Positions 1-6,288 are shown, numbered from the stretch's first letter. The stretch: 6,624 nt of DNA from JAMCZC01 sp964364925 (GCA_964364925.1 CAYIOB010000045.1:1-6624), one strand, 5' to 3'. Notes: generated from the letters alone by a model not told the origin. Program-made: numbers and translations.

Positions 1-1042
1 AAAAAATATGAGGCGTTGAAACGCTTTTGTTTGGAAAATGAAAAACCGTTGCCAATTCTTCGCTGGTTAAAACCGATGTTTGCCCTCTCATCGGCGTAAA
101 CCTGTAAATAAAATCCGTCATAAACATTCCCTTAAACCGGTGTTTGTTTTTAGTAAATGAATTTGCTCCGTCAAATTGGGAAAAGGCACTGACTATATTG
201 CCAAGATGCGCCTGTGCGGCTTCAATAGAACTTGAAGAGACAACGATTCTTACAACCACATTAAAGCCTGGCTTACCTATTTTATTTTCTATGCCCTCAA
301 GCTCTTTGGGATCGGCCGCATACTTTGCGGTTTCGGGATTTGACTCGTTCTTTTTTATTCTGGCAATATATCCTCTGCCCAGTTTTTTCCATTTTGAATT
401 GGCAGGACTTATTAAAATCTGAATTGCAGCGCCTTCGCCCAAAGTCATTTTTGCCAAAATCGAAGTAATTGAGGACAAAGGATCGGTTGGTAAATCTTTA
501 AAAACTTTTATCGGCAGGTAGTTTGAACTTTTAAGCCTTAGGCTTGCAAAAGCAACTTTTGCACTATCGGAAAAAATATTATATTCATTGCCTAAAACAT
601 AACCCGGCTTTTGGGTTTTTTCGTCAACTACTTTAATATCCGCATCAGGATAAGCTCCATTTATTTGTTTTTCGACCAAATCTTTAAATTTATTGGGCGT
701 ATTAACGTAAAAACGGATATCTCCGGGCATCCCGACAATTTCAAAAGAAAGATGAGGCTGAAGTTTTAAAAAAGACAACCTTCCGCCTTTTCGCATTGAA
801 CCAAGACTTGCAAAAAGCTGCTCTGCGGCATCAATTTTTATCTCATTGTCTCGGGGAAGAGTAACTTGCAAAAGGGTGGACTCCAACGACTCTTTTTCCC
901 TGTCTCTATTCCTATACCAAAGAACAAAAAGATAAAAAAATAAAGCTCCAAGTAAAACTAAAATAGCCGCAATAAGAAGTCCCGCTACAAGGGAGATAAA
1001 AAAAGACATTAAATTGTCTATAGAAAAAGCTCGTAAAAACAT
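1..1042 (-). CDS. N-terminal part of a membrane-anchored type IV secretion / DNA-transfer-like ATPase (runs off the window)
   Basis: The reading frame from the ATG at 1042 is open to the window edge and gives 347 residues with no stop. Residues about 11-42 are strongly hydrophobic (FFISLVAGLLIAAILVLLGA is part of this) and end in a basic stretch WYRNRDREK, so the protein is probably anchored by one or two membrane helices with the rest in the cytoplasm. Residues 55-315 look like a mixed alpha/beta region (for example EIVGMPGDIRFYVNTPNKF, then NVVVRIVVSSS near 261). The stretch LTSEELATVFHFPN (325-338) resembles the segment that, in Patescibacterial VirD4/TraG- or VirB4-like proteins, precedes the ATPase core. 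The Walker motifs would lie beyond position 1 and cannot be seen. There is no Shine-Dalgarno; the ATG lies 3 nt after the stop of the 135-aa gene, so translation is probably coupled. Assignment rests on remembered family resemblance; an export or pilus-assembly role is inferred. Confidence 0.6.
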   Translation of the reverse strand, partial: MFLRAFSIDNLMSFFISLVAGLLIAAILVLLGALFFYLFVLWYRNRDREKESLESTLLQVTLPRDNEIKIDAAEQLFASLGSMRKGGRLSFLKLQPHLSFEIVGMPGDIRFYVNTPNKFKDLVEKQINGAYPDADIKVVDEKTQKPGYVLGNEYNIFSDSAKVAFASLRLKSSNYLPIKVFKDLPTDPLSSITSILAKMTLGEGAAIQILISPANSKWKKLGRGYIARIKKNESNPETAKYAADPKELEGIENKIGKPGFNVVVRIVVSSSSIEAAQAHLGNIVSAFSQFDGANSFTKNKHRFKGMFMTDFIYRFTPMRGQTSVLTSEELATVFHFPNKSVSTPHIF

Positions 1043-1045
1043 ATT

Positions 1046-1453
1046 TTAAGAACCGGTAGCGCCAACCCGCATTTTCTTTAAAAGTCTTAATATAAAATTT
1101 GCCAGCCAAGTAGCGGCATCTGTTGTGCTTCCCTTGGCTTGTTGCGAAGCTTGGATTTGGGTCATTGGCAGCTTAATGATACCTGTTGGTTCTCTTTGAA
1201 CAGGTGTTGTTTCGGCCGCATGTTTAATGCCAACATTAAAATGTTCTTTTGTTAAATTTGGTGTCTGGCTTACCTCCTTAACTCCCGCATCTGCAACTTC
1301 TTTGTCTTTTATAATTGACTCTATTTCCGCAGAAGGCGCAAGATAATTACTAACCGGGGCCAACTCGACTTCTTTGTTGGGAGCGCTTACCGGAGTTGCA
1401 GGGGCTTGAGCCGCATCGTCGGTATTATTTTGTTTTTGAGCTGAATTGTCCAT
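1046..1453 (-). CDS. hypothetical low-complexity protein upstream of the secretion-like ATPase
   Basis: 135 residues from the ATG at 1453; a TTG two codons upstream (1459) is the only other in-frame start, because a TGA lies just before it. I do not recognise a family. The first 45 or so residues are rich in Ala, Pro, Asn and Gln (DDAAQAPATPVSAPNKEVEL) and look disordered. There is no signal peptide or membrane segment. The C-terminus (about 110-130, with TWLANFILRLLKKM) could form a basic amphipathic helix, perhaps for membrane or partner contact. The start lacks a Shine-Dalgarno; a good -10 element lies 8 nt upstream, which suggests a leaderless message. The stop TAA is followed by one codon and the ATG of the ATPase gene, so the two are probably one operon and this protein may be an accessory of that ATPase (inferred from position only). 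Confidence 0.7.
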   Translation of the reverse strand: MDNSAQKQNNTDDAAQAPATPVSAPNKEVELAPVSNYLAPSAEIESIIKDKEVADAGVKEVSQTPNLTKEHFNVGIKHAAETTPVQREPTGIIKLPMTQIQASQQAKGSTTDAATWLANFILRLLKKMRVGATGS

Positions 1454-1461
1454 ACACAATA

Positions 1462-1491
1462 ATCATAACACGAATTCGCTATGAACGGCAA
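1462..1491 (-). promoter_or_regulatory. candidate sigma-70-type promoter with extended -10, for the 135-aa gene
   Basis: On the minus strand TTGCCG (1491-1486) is followed after 18 nt by TATGAT (1467-1462), which is 5/6 to TATAAT and is preceded by TG plus one base (extended -10). Only 8 nt separate the -10 from the ATG at 1453, so the start of transcription would fall on or next to the start codon and the mRNA would be leaderless. This agrees with the absence of a Shine-Dalgarno there. The -35 is weak (4/6). Called by eye; promoter rules in this lineage are not well known to me. Confidence 0.45.
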
Positions 1492-1513
1492 TCAATTTTA
1501 AGGTTATATACGG

Positions 1514-1666
1514 TTATTTTGCAAAGACACAGTCGGGGCAATTTGTAAGACTGCCTGAAAGAACTTTTGATAATTCTTTTTCATCGGGCTCCCAACCGCA
1601 ATTTTTGCATTTAATTTTAAAGCAGTCCTCACAATCTTTATCGTTTTGTTTTACTTTTGTATTCAT
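1514..1666 (-). CDS. 50-aa zinc-ribbon-like protein with three CxxC pairs
   Basis: A complete small gene, ATG at 1666 and TAA at 1514-1516, giving 50 residues. It holds three cysteine pairs: CEDC (12-15), CKNC (20-23) and CPDC (43-46). The second and third pairs, with Gly-Trp after the second and a 19-residue spacer, have the layout of a classic zinc ribbon; the first pair is extra and could bind a second metal or be redox active. No family is recognised. The start is fixed by the stop of the upstream 418-aa gene, which is in the same frame: TAA, one codon (CTT), then ATG. No good Shine-Dalgarno is seen, so expression probably depends on ribosomes finishing the 418-aa gene, putting it under the same cobalamin riboswitch. 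A DNA/RNA-binding or metal-handling partner of the 418-aa protein is possible but inferred. Confidence 0.72.
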   Translation of the reverse strand: MNTKVKQNDKDCEDCFKIKCKNCGWEPDEKELSKVLSGSLTNCPDCVFAK

Positions 1667-1669
1667 AAG

Positions 1670-2926
1670 TTATGCCGCCAATTGTTTTGCATTATCCGCT
1701 TCTGTACATACCTGGCAAACTTTGCATGGGCCACAGGCGACATCTTTACCGCAAATCCGACAAGGCCCAGCTTCGTCATAAGTCTCGCCATCCCACTCAG
1801 CGTCTCCAAATAGGGCTTTATTCAGGGCTTCATAGCTTGACTCAAAAATATTTCCAGATTTATTTGTAATCGGACATGAACCAGGAGGGTTCTTAAGCTC
1901 AACATCTGCATAAGCAATTCCTAACTCATGTAATGTAGGCTTAGGCCTAAAGCTAGAGGCCTCTCCCTTATCTCTCCACATTCGTAGTTGATCTGCATGT
2001 TTCTCTAGCGAATAAAAAGCATCTAGCTTTTCTTTTCTTGTGCCATATTTAATTAACCATACTAAATCTTTTATCGCTGGGTCAAGGTCGGCAATTACTC
2101 CGTCAACCCACTCTTTCTCGTCCGGTCCTCCGTTAACCTTAAACCTTCTTCTTATTTCTCTTTCCAACAAATCTTTCGTAGTTCCGCTAACAACCGCCGG
2201 ATTTATCAAGAAATCCTCAGGTAAATTTGCATTCAAATTTTGTCCTGTTAATTCACTGTAAACTTGATTAAAAGCTAAAAGGCTGGGATTTTCCACCCGG
2301 ATAGCGCTCATTGCTATTTCTTTTTTAACTCCCCCTATTCCATTTGTAATTGAGTTTCGCATCTCTATACTTCTTAAGACTTGACCTACATAAATAAAAG
2401 CATATGTGCCAAATCCGTCTTCAGGTCTACCAGGTAAACTTTCCCACCAAATAGAATCTCCCACATTAGCTATCGCAATTTCATCGGTTAGATTTGCCAT
2501 TCCCTTATCATCCGCTTCTTCGCGAGAACTATCTTCTCCCCTTGCTCTTTTTTCCCAAATAGCTCTTTTTGTTTTGTTTCTCATTGACTCACTTGTTATG
2601 GGATCTGCTATTTGAGCTCCAGAATTGTCTTGAATAAACTCAAGCGGATAATCGAAACGTCCTACCCTAAGTCTGTACTCCAATATGTATGAAACAATAT
2701 CATCGTATACAGCTTGCTCATTAACCGTTGAGTATTCAACGCTAAATCCTCCGGAAGCCACAACTTCCCTTGGTTTTTGAAGAGGAGGACTTGGGCGCGC
2801 TTCAAAAACCACAACATTATCAGGAATACTGGGTCGACTATGTGTTGCCAAAGCAAGCGAGCCGTCAGTTAATGAAAGCCTTGCTTCTTGGGTAGCGATA
2901 AAATTTGGACGCAGTATTTCTGCCAT
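1670..2926 (-). CDS. unknown 418-aa protein with six-cysteine C-terminal motif, under a cobalamin riboswitch
   Basis: 418 residues, ATG at 2926, TAA at 1670-1672. The start is supported by AGGAG 7 nt upstream, the only clear Shine-Dalgarno in the window. I do not recognise the family. There is no signal peptide or membrane segment, so it should be cytoplasmic. The first 60 residues are Pro/Ser/Arg-rich. Residues 60-110 and 140-230 look folded (for example GDSIWWESLPGRPEDGFGTY). A charged stretch near 117-145 (KTKRAIWEKRARGEDSSREE) looks like an exposed helix. Residues 255-320 look helical and end near KHADQLRMWRDKG. The tail CRICGKDVACGPCKVCQVC has Cys at 389, 392, 398, 401, 404 and 407, suited to zinc or an Fe-S centre. 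It follows pduO but has its own riboswitch leader and is followed at 3 nt by the 50-aa Cys-rich gene. A role in corrinoid or dNTP physiology is inferred from regulation and neighbours only. Confidence 0.85.
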   Translation of the reverse strand: MAEILRPNFIATQEARLSLTDGSLALATHSRPSIPDNVVVFEARPSPPLQKPREVVASGGFSVEYSTVNEQAVYDDIVSYILEYRLRVGRFDYPLEFIQDNSGAQIADPITSESMRNKTKRAIWEKRARGEDSSREEADDKGMANLTDEIAIANVGDSIWWESLPGRPEDGFGTYAFIYVGQVLRSIEMRNSITNGIGGVKKEIAMSAIRVENPSLLAFNQVYSELTGQNLNANLPEDFLINPAVVSGTTKDLLEREIRRRFKVNGGPDEKEWVDGVIADLDPAIKDLVWLIKYGTRKEKLDAFYSLEKHADQLRMWRDKGEASSFRPKPTLHELGIAYADVELKNPPGSCPITNKSGNIFESSYEALNKALFGDAEWDGETYDEAGPCRICGKDVACGPCKVCQVCTEADNAKQLAA

Positions 2927-2959
2927 AAAAAAACTCCTCTGGTTTCTTCCAAGAGGAGT
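2927..2959 (-). terminator. terminator-like hairpin that also hides the Shine-Dalgarno of the 418-aa gene
   Basis: On the minus strand ACTCCTC-T-TGG (2959-2949) pairs with CCA-GAGGAGT (2942-2933) around a 6-nt loop, 10 bp with a single bulged T. Seven T residues (2933-2927, the first also closing the stem) follow, and then the ATG at 2926. Stem plus T tract is the layout of an intrinsic terminator. The 3' arm also contains AGGAG, the ribosome binding site of the next gene, so the same hairpin would block translation too. As the expression platform of the cobalamin riboswitch just upstream it could act at either level. Confidence 0.72.
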
Positions 2960-2983
2960 AACGCAAAGATATGCTTACTTCTG

Positions 2984-3034
2984 TCCCGACGAATTTCATT
3001 CGTGCGGGATCCCGAATGGAAACTACCATCGGGA
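2984..3034 (-). promoter_or_regulatory. two adjacent hairpins with shared arm sequences in the riboswitch expression platform
   Basis: Two stem-loops lie side by side. One is 2984-3009, with TCCCG/CGGGA as outer and CGAAT/ATTCG as inner pairs. The other is 3010-3034, with TCCCGA/TCGGGA and TGG/CCA. Because both use nearly the same outer arms, and the junction CGGGATCCCG is itself a palindrome, the arms can swap partners. They lie between the aptamer core and the terminator-like hairpin, where a switching region would be expected. Which pairing goes with bound ligand cannot be decided by eye. Confidence 0.5.
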
Positions 3035-3039
3035 CTCGG

Positions 3040-3170
3040 AAGCCCCTCACAATATATTGTGAGGGATTACGGGGCTCTGGCTTATCGCTTATAACGAATT
3101 ACAGTTGCGGCACAGCATCGGATTCTCACCGACTTCACCCGAAAGATCTTATCTGGTTTTTTTATCCTCC
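3040..3170 (-). promoter_or_regulatory. cobalamin (B12) riboswitch aptamer
   Basis: The minus strand shows the conserved core of the cobalamin riboswitch family in order: GGTGAGAATCC (3130-3120) in a stem closed by TCGG/CCGA, then GCCGCAACTGTAA (3111-3099), a short hairpin (TCGT/GCGA), and AAGCCAG (3083-3077), the start of the B12 box. After AAGCCAG the usual GAGACCTGCC is replaced by AGCCCCGTAATC, so the end of the box diverges. A possible closing stem P1 pairs GAGGAT (3169-3164) with ATCCCTC (3067-3061), with one bulge; this would compete with the palindromic hairpin at 3044-3065. The ligand in this family is adenosylcobalamin or another cobalamin. It lies about 130 nt upstream of the unknown 418-aa gene on the same strand and is the likely regulator of that gene and the 50-aa gene. 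No known B12 transport or synthesis gene follows. Confidence 0.85.
3044..3065 (-). repeat. perfect 22-bp palindrome whose centre matches the NrdR-box consensus
   Basis: All 11 base pairs of the palindrome match. The central 16 bases TCACAATATATTGTGA contain CAATATATTG (3050-3059), which fits the core CwAtATaTwG of the published NrdR-box consensus at all ten positions. As RNA the same sequence forms a strong hairpin just after the B12 box. Outer bases give an alternative pairing, AGCCCC (3076-3071) with GGGGCT (3046-3041). It may therefore be only part of the riboswitch, a DNA site for the NrdR repressor encoded 3.3 kb upstream, or both. Known NrdR sites usually occur in pairs; I see no second copy within 50 bp, which weakens the operator reading. 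Confidence 0.45.
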
Positions 3171-3218
3171 AAGAATCGCAACGTGAGGCGTGTTCGAATA
3201 GAACTGAAAAGCCGAACG

Positions 3219-3761
3219 CTAAGATCTTGTGGACCAGATAATTTCTTTTTTCTTGTCTTTGTAATTTATAAATCTTGCGAAAGTAAAAAGCAAGTCCGAA
3301 AGTCTGTTAATATAAATCAACGTCTCTTTGCCGACATTCTCTTTTTCCGAAAGTTCAACTACCCTTCTTTCGGAGCGTCTGCAAACAGTTCTTGCCAAAT
3401 GCAAAAACGAACCTCCCTTTCCTCCTCCGGGGAGTATAAAATTCATAAGCTCCGGAAGTTTTTCCGAAAGACTGTCTATTTGTTTTTCAAAATCTTTAAC
3501 CCGCTTGTCCAAGTATTCTTCAAGTTTTTTATTTTCAATACTGCTTGCAAGACTCGCGCCAATTTCAAATAAATCGTTTTGGATATGCAACAATTCTTTC
3601 TTTATTGGAGAATCTTTAATCTCGATTAGCACAACACCTATTGCGCTATTTAGTTCGTCCAGGCTGCCATAAGCATCAATCCTTAAGCTGCCTTTGGAAA
3701 CCGTTTTTCCGCCGTACAGAGAAGTCTTCCCTTTATCGCCAAATCTTGTATAAACACTCAT
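3219..3761 (-). CDS. pduO: PduO-type cob(I)alamin adenosyltransferase
   Basis: 180 residues, normal for the family. The enzyme moves the 5'-deoxyadenosyl group of ATP to cob(I)alamin, giving adenosylcobalamin. Family motifs are clear: the N-terminal ATP-binding segment YTRFGDKGKTSLYGG (4-18), SLDELNS (33-39), FILPGGGKGG (108-117), RTVCRRSERR (124-133) and YINRLSDLLFTFAR (150-163). The fold is an all-helical trimeric cytoplasmic enzyme. The ATG at 3761 is the first possible start, since an in-frame TAG lies two codons upstream; there is no Shine-Dalgarno. It follows nrdJ by 70 nt with no terminator seen, so the two are probably co-transcribed and this enzyme supplies the NrdJ cofactor. No B12 synthesis genes are visible, consistent with salvage of external corrinoid (inferred). 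The stop TAG lies just before the riboswitch leader. Confidence 0.93.
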   Translation of the reverse strand: MSVYTRFGDKGKTSLYGGKTVSKGSLRIDAYGSLDELNSAIGVVLIEIKDSPIKKELLHIQNDLFEIGASLASSIENKKLEEYLDKRVKDFEKQIDSLSEKLPELMNFILPGGGKGGSFLHLARTVCRRSERRVVELSEKENVGKETLIYINRLSDLLFTFARFINYKDKKKEIIWSTRS

Positions 3762-3766
3762 AAACT

Positions 3767-3801
3767 AGTGATTAGTTATTAGCGTTTAGCGTTTAGTTAG
3801 C
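3767..3801. repeat. 7-bp tandem repeat array in the nrdJ-pduO spacer
   Basis: On the plus strand five heptads follow each other: AGTGATT, AGTTATT, AGCGTTT, AGCGTTT and AGTTAGC. Two are identical; the others share AGT or AGC at the start and mostly T at the end. Further CGCT and CTAG pieces continue less regularly to about 3826. The array fills the sequence just upstream of the pduO start, where a ribosome binding site would be expected. Function unknown; no T tract or strong hairpin is seen. Confidence 0.55.
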
Positions 3802-3831
3802 TAGTCCCTACGCTATTTCCTAGACGCTGAT

Positions 3832-6288
3832 TTAACATTCAGAGTAACCGCAAGCGTAGCATTTTTTACAGCCTTCTTCGTAGGCAAGGCTTGCTCCGCC
3901 GCATTCGGGGCAGATATCGTAAAGTCCTGTTGCCGGACCTTCCTCTGCTACCATAGGACCTTCTTGTGTTTGAAGAGTTAGCTGTTCAAGTTTAACTATT
4001 TCATCTGTTTGTTTTTTCTCAACTCCGTCGGCAGTCAGCTCTATGCGGCCGTTGGAAAGACCATTTACCGTGCTATTTTTATGATCAACTCCGTTGCCGT
4101 TTGTTCCATTCTTGGGTTTATCTTCAACAATCCCGTTTATTCTAAATTCAAAATGCTTTGATAAAACCTTAGCAATTGCATCAGGCAAAGAACGGACTTT
4201 GTTTTCTCCAAAACCAACACTTCTTGCTCCGCCGATACCTATAAGCTGGGCAACTACTTGTCTTATTCTTTCTCTTGAAGAAAGCTGGCCGTTTAAGCGA
4301 AGATTTAAGGAAATCATCCGCCCCAAAGCATCTGCCATTGCCGCAACATCGGAACCTGATTTTCCAACCGTTATAAATACTTCAAAAGGCTCTTTATTTA
4401 AATCGTGATTTATAGTGATATAAGTTTTGCCAACAGGCGTTTCGGTTTGATAAGTAACTCCTTCTACCATCATGGGCCTTGGAATTACAGGCAATGAAGT
4501 TGGAATTTGAGAAGTTACTTGTCCTTCGGGAACCTTGGCGGAGGAAGATTTATCATCCATCCTTTCCAAAACTCCCTGACGGGAACCGTCTCTCATGTAA
4601 GTAACACCTTTAAGACCCGCATCATATGAGAGCATATAAAGATTTTTTACGTCTTCAACCGTATGTGTTTTGGGAGCGTTAACTGTTTTGGAAATTGAAG
4701 AATCAACGTAATCTTGGGCAATTGCCTGAACTTTAACGTGTTCTTCCGGAGTTAAATCATTTGCCGAAACAAAGTAATCCGGTTTTGTTTTACCTGGATT
4801 TGCTTTTTTCCATTCTTCAAATAAAGGATGGTACATTGCGTGTTTCCCAAGCCTGTCGTTTCTTATAAATTCAAATTCGTAAACAGGCTCTATTCCCGAT
4901 GAAACTCCCGAGATAAGCGAGGTTGTTCCTGTAGGAGCAACTGTTAGCAAAACTGCGTTTCTTATCCCCTGTTTGGCAATTCTTTTCTTTATTTCCTCGG
5001 GTAATTTTTTAATATGCCATCCCCTTTGATATTTGTCTTTATTATATTTTGGGAAACTTCCTTTTTCAGCTGCGATATCGGATGAAGCAATATAGGCATT
5101 ATCCCTTAGGGTTTTGAAGATTTTATCAATAACTTTTAATGACTCTTCCGAACCGTATCTTATTTTCATTTTAATCATTGCATCAGCCAGGCCCAAAATT
5201 CCAAGACCGGTCCTTCTGATGTCTTTGGCGACTTTTTCGTTTTCTTTGTAGAAATAATAAGTATCGTCAATAACATTGTCTAAAAATCTCATTGCAACTT
5301 TTACGTCTTTGCCAAAAACTTCATAATCAAACTTACCGGCTTTTACATAAGCTGCCAAATTCATTGCGCCCAAATTGCAAACTGCCCAGGCAGAAAGAGG
5401 CTGTTCGCCGCAAGGATTTGTAGACAGCAGTCTTTCAAAATACCAAGTATTACTTCTCTTGTTGCTTCTGTCTAAGAAATGAAGGCCGGGTTCCGCAGAC
5501 CTCCAGGCGGCCTCGCAAATTAAATTCCAAAGATACTCTGCTTTTACTGTTTTTTTAACAATCACTTTTCCGTTGATTTTTTTCCACTCATCCATATCTC
5601 CCGTCCATTTTTTATCATATTTAGGATCGTCTAAATCGGGATAAACCAAATCCCAATCGGCGCCTTTTTTTACCGCTTCCATAAAAGAATCGGAAAGGCA
5701 GACCGAAAGATTCGCGCCGTTTATTTTATTCAAATCCTGTTTAACGGTTATAAATTCTTCAATGTCCGGGTGCCAATCCCAAAGCATAAGCATTAAAGCT
5801 CCTCTTCTTGAACCCCCCTGCTGAACAATGTCTTTAGTTGCCAATGAGTAAAGCTCTGCCCAATTTAAAGGACCCGAAGAAAAGCCGTTGACTTTTTTAA
5901 CTCTTGCGCCTCTTGGTCTTAAGGAAGAAAGGTTAAGACCAACTCCTCCGCCATGAGCCATTATTTCAATCATTTGTGTAAGATTTTGCATTATTCCCCC
6001 ACGAGAGTCAGGAGGATTGGGAATAACAAAACAGTTATAGTAGGTAACGTCAAAACCTGTTCCGGCACCTGCCAAAATTCTTCCGCCCGGCAAGAATTTA
6101 AAATCTTTCATTGCATCGTAGAATTTTTTCTCCCATTTTTTTCGCTCTTTTGGTTTTTCAACACCGGCTATTCCCTTGGCGACTCTTTTCCACATCTGGT
6201 CCGGAGATTTTTCAATAGGATTTCCCGCTTTATCTTTTAATGAGTACCTGTCTAAAAATACTTTTTGTCTTATTCCATCTAGTTTCAT
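3832..6288 (-). CDS. nrdJ: adenosylcobalamin-dependent (class II) ribonucleoside reductase, zinc-ribbon type
   Basis: 818 residues, complete. It reduces ribonucleotides to deoxyribonucleotides using a thiyl radical formed with adenosylcobalamin and needs no oxygen-dependent small subunit. The catalytic motif NPCGE (291-295) holds Cys293, the expected thiyl-radical residue, with Asn291 and Glu295. Cys86 (in YNCF) and Cys304 (in CNLGAMN) fit the redox pair that reduces substrate; the 11-residue spacing between catalytic and second Cys is as in the Thermotoga enzyme. APTGTTSLI (451-459) is the conserved phosphate-binding loop. Residues about 600-715 look like the TSCPD domain. A Gly/Asn-rich linker (about 722-790) leads to a C-terminal zinc ribbon with Cys at 793, 796, 807, 810, 813 and 818, which normally re-reduces the active site. 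No N-terminal ATP cone is present. The ATG at 6288 is fixed by an in-frame TAA two codons upstream; there is no Shine-Dalgarno. It lies between nrdR and pduO. Confidence 0.97.
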   Translation of the reverse strand: MKLDGIRQKVFLDRYSLKDKAGNPIEKSPDQMWKRVAKGIAGVEKPKERKKWEKKFYDAMKDFKFLPGGRILAGAGTGFDVTYYNCFVIPNPPDSRGGIMQNLTQMIEIMAHGGGVGLNLSSLRPRGARVKKVNGFSSGPLNWAELYSLATKDIVQQGGSRRGALMLMLWDWHPDIEEFITVKQDLNKINGANLSVCLSDSFMEAVKKGADWDLVYPDLDDPKYDKKWTGDMDEWKKINGKVIVKKTVKAEYLWNLICEAAWRSAEPGLHFLDRSNKRSNTWYFERLLSTNPCGEQPLSAWAVCNLGAMNLAAYVKAGKFDYEVFGKDVKVAMRFLDNVIDDTYYFYKENEKVAKDIRRTGLGILGLADAMIKMKIRYGSEESLKVIDKIFKTLRDNAYIASSDIAAEKGSFPKYNKDKYQRGWHIKKLPEEIKKRIAKQGIRNAVLLTVAPTGTTSLISGVSSGIEPVYEFEFIRNDRLGKHAMYHPLFEEWKKANPGKTKPDYFVSANDLTPEEHVKVQAIAQDYVDSSISKTVNAPKTHTVEDVKNLYMLSYDAGLKGVTYMRDGSRQGVLERMDDKSSSAKVPEGQVTSQIPTSLPVIPRPMMVEGVTYQTETPVGKTYITINHDLNKEPFEVFITVGKSGSDVAAMADALGRMISLNLRLNGQLSSRERIRQVVAQLIGIGGARSVGFGENKVRSLPDAIAKVLSKHFEFRINGIVEDKPKNGTNGNGVDHKNSTVNGLSNGRIELTADGVEKKQTDEIVKLEQLTLQTQEGPMVAEEGPATGLYDICPECGGASLAYEEGCKKCYACGYSEC

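Noticed and set aside
144..422. Plus-strand open frame of 92 codons near the left end
   Set aside because: It is antisense to the continuous minus-strand ATPase-like frame from 1042 to the window edge, which has a membrane segment and family-like sequence.
912..1109. Minus-strand open frame of 65 codons, hydrophobic and aromatic-rich
   Set aside because: It overlaps the 135-aa gene and the ATPase gene in another frame and arises from the same T-rich membrane-segment codons.
3150..3180. Promoter TTCTTG-18-TAAGAT before the riboswitch
   Set aside because: The start would fall inside the aptamer and remove its 5' strand; matches are weak. The true promoter of the leader was not found.
3105..3572. 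Plus-strand open frame of 155 codons
   Set aside because: It lies antisense to the riboswitch and to pduO, whose motifs are clear; its translation is Phe/Ser/Lys-rich with no recognisable domain.
3762..3831. Intrinsic terminator between nrdJ and pduO
   Set aside because: Only short AGCGT/ACGCT pairings without a following T tract; the spacer is better described as heptad repeats.
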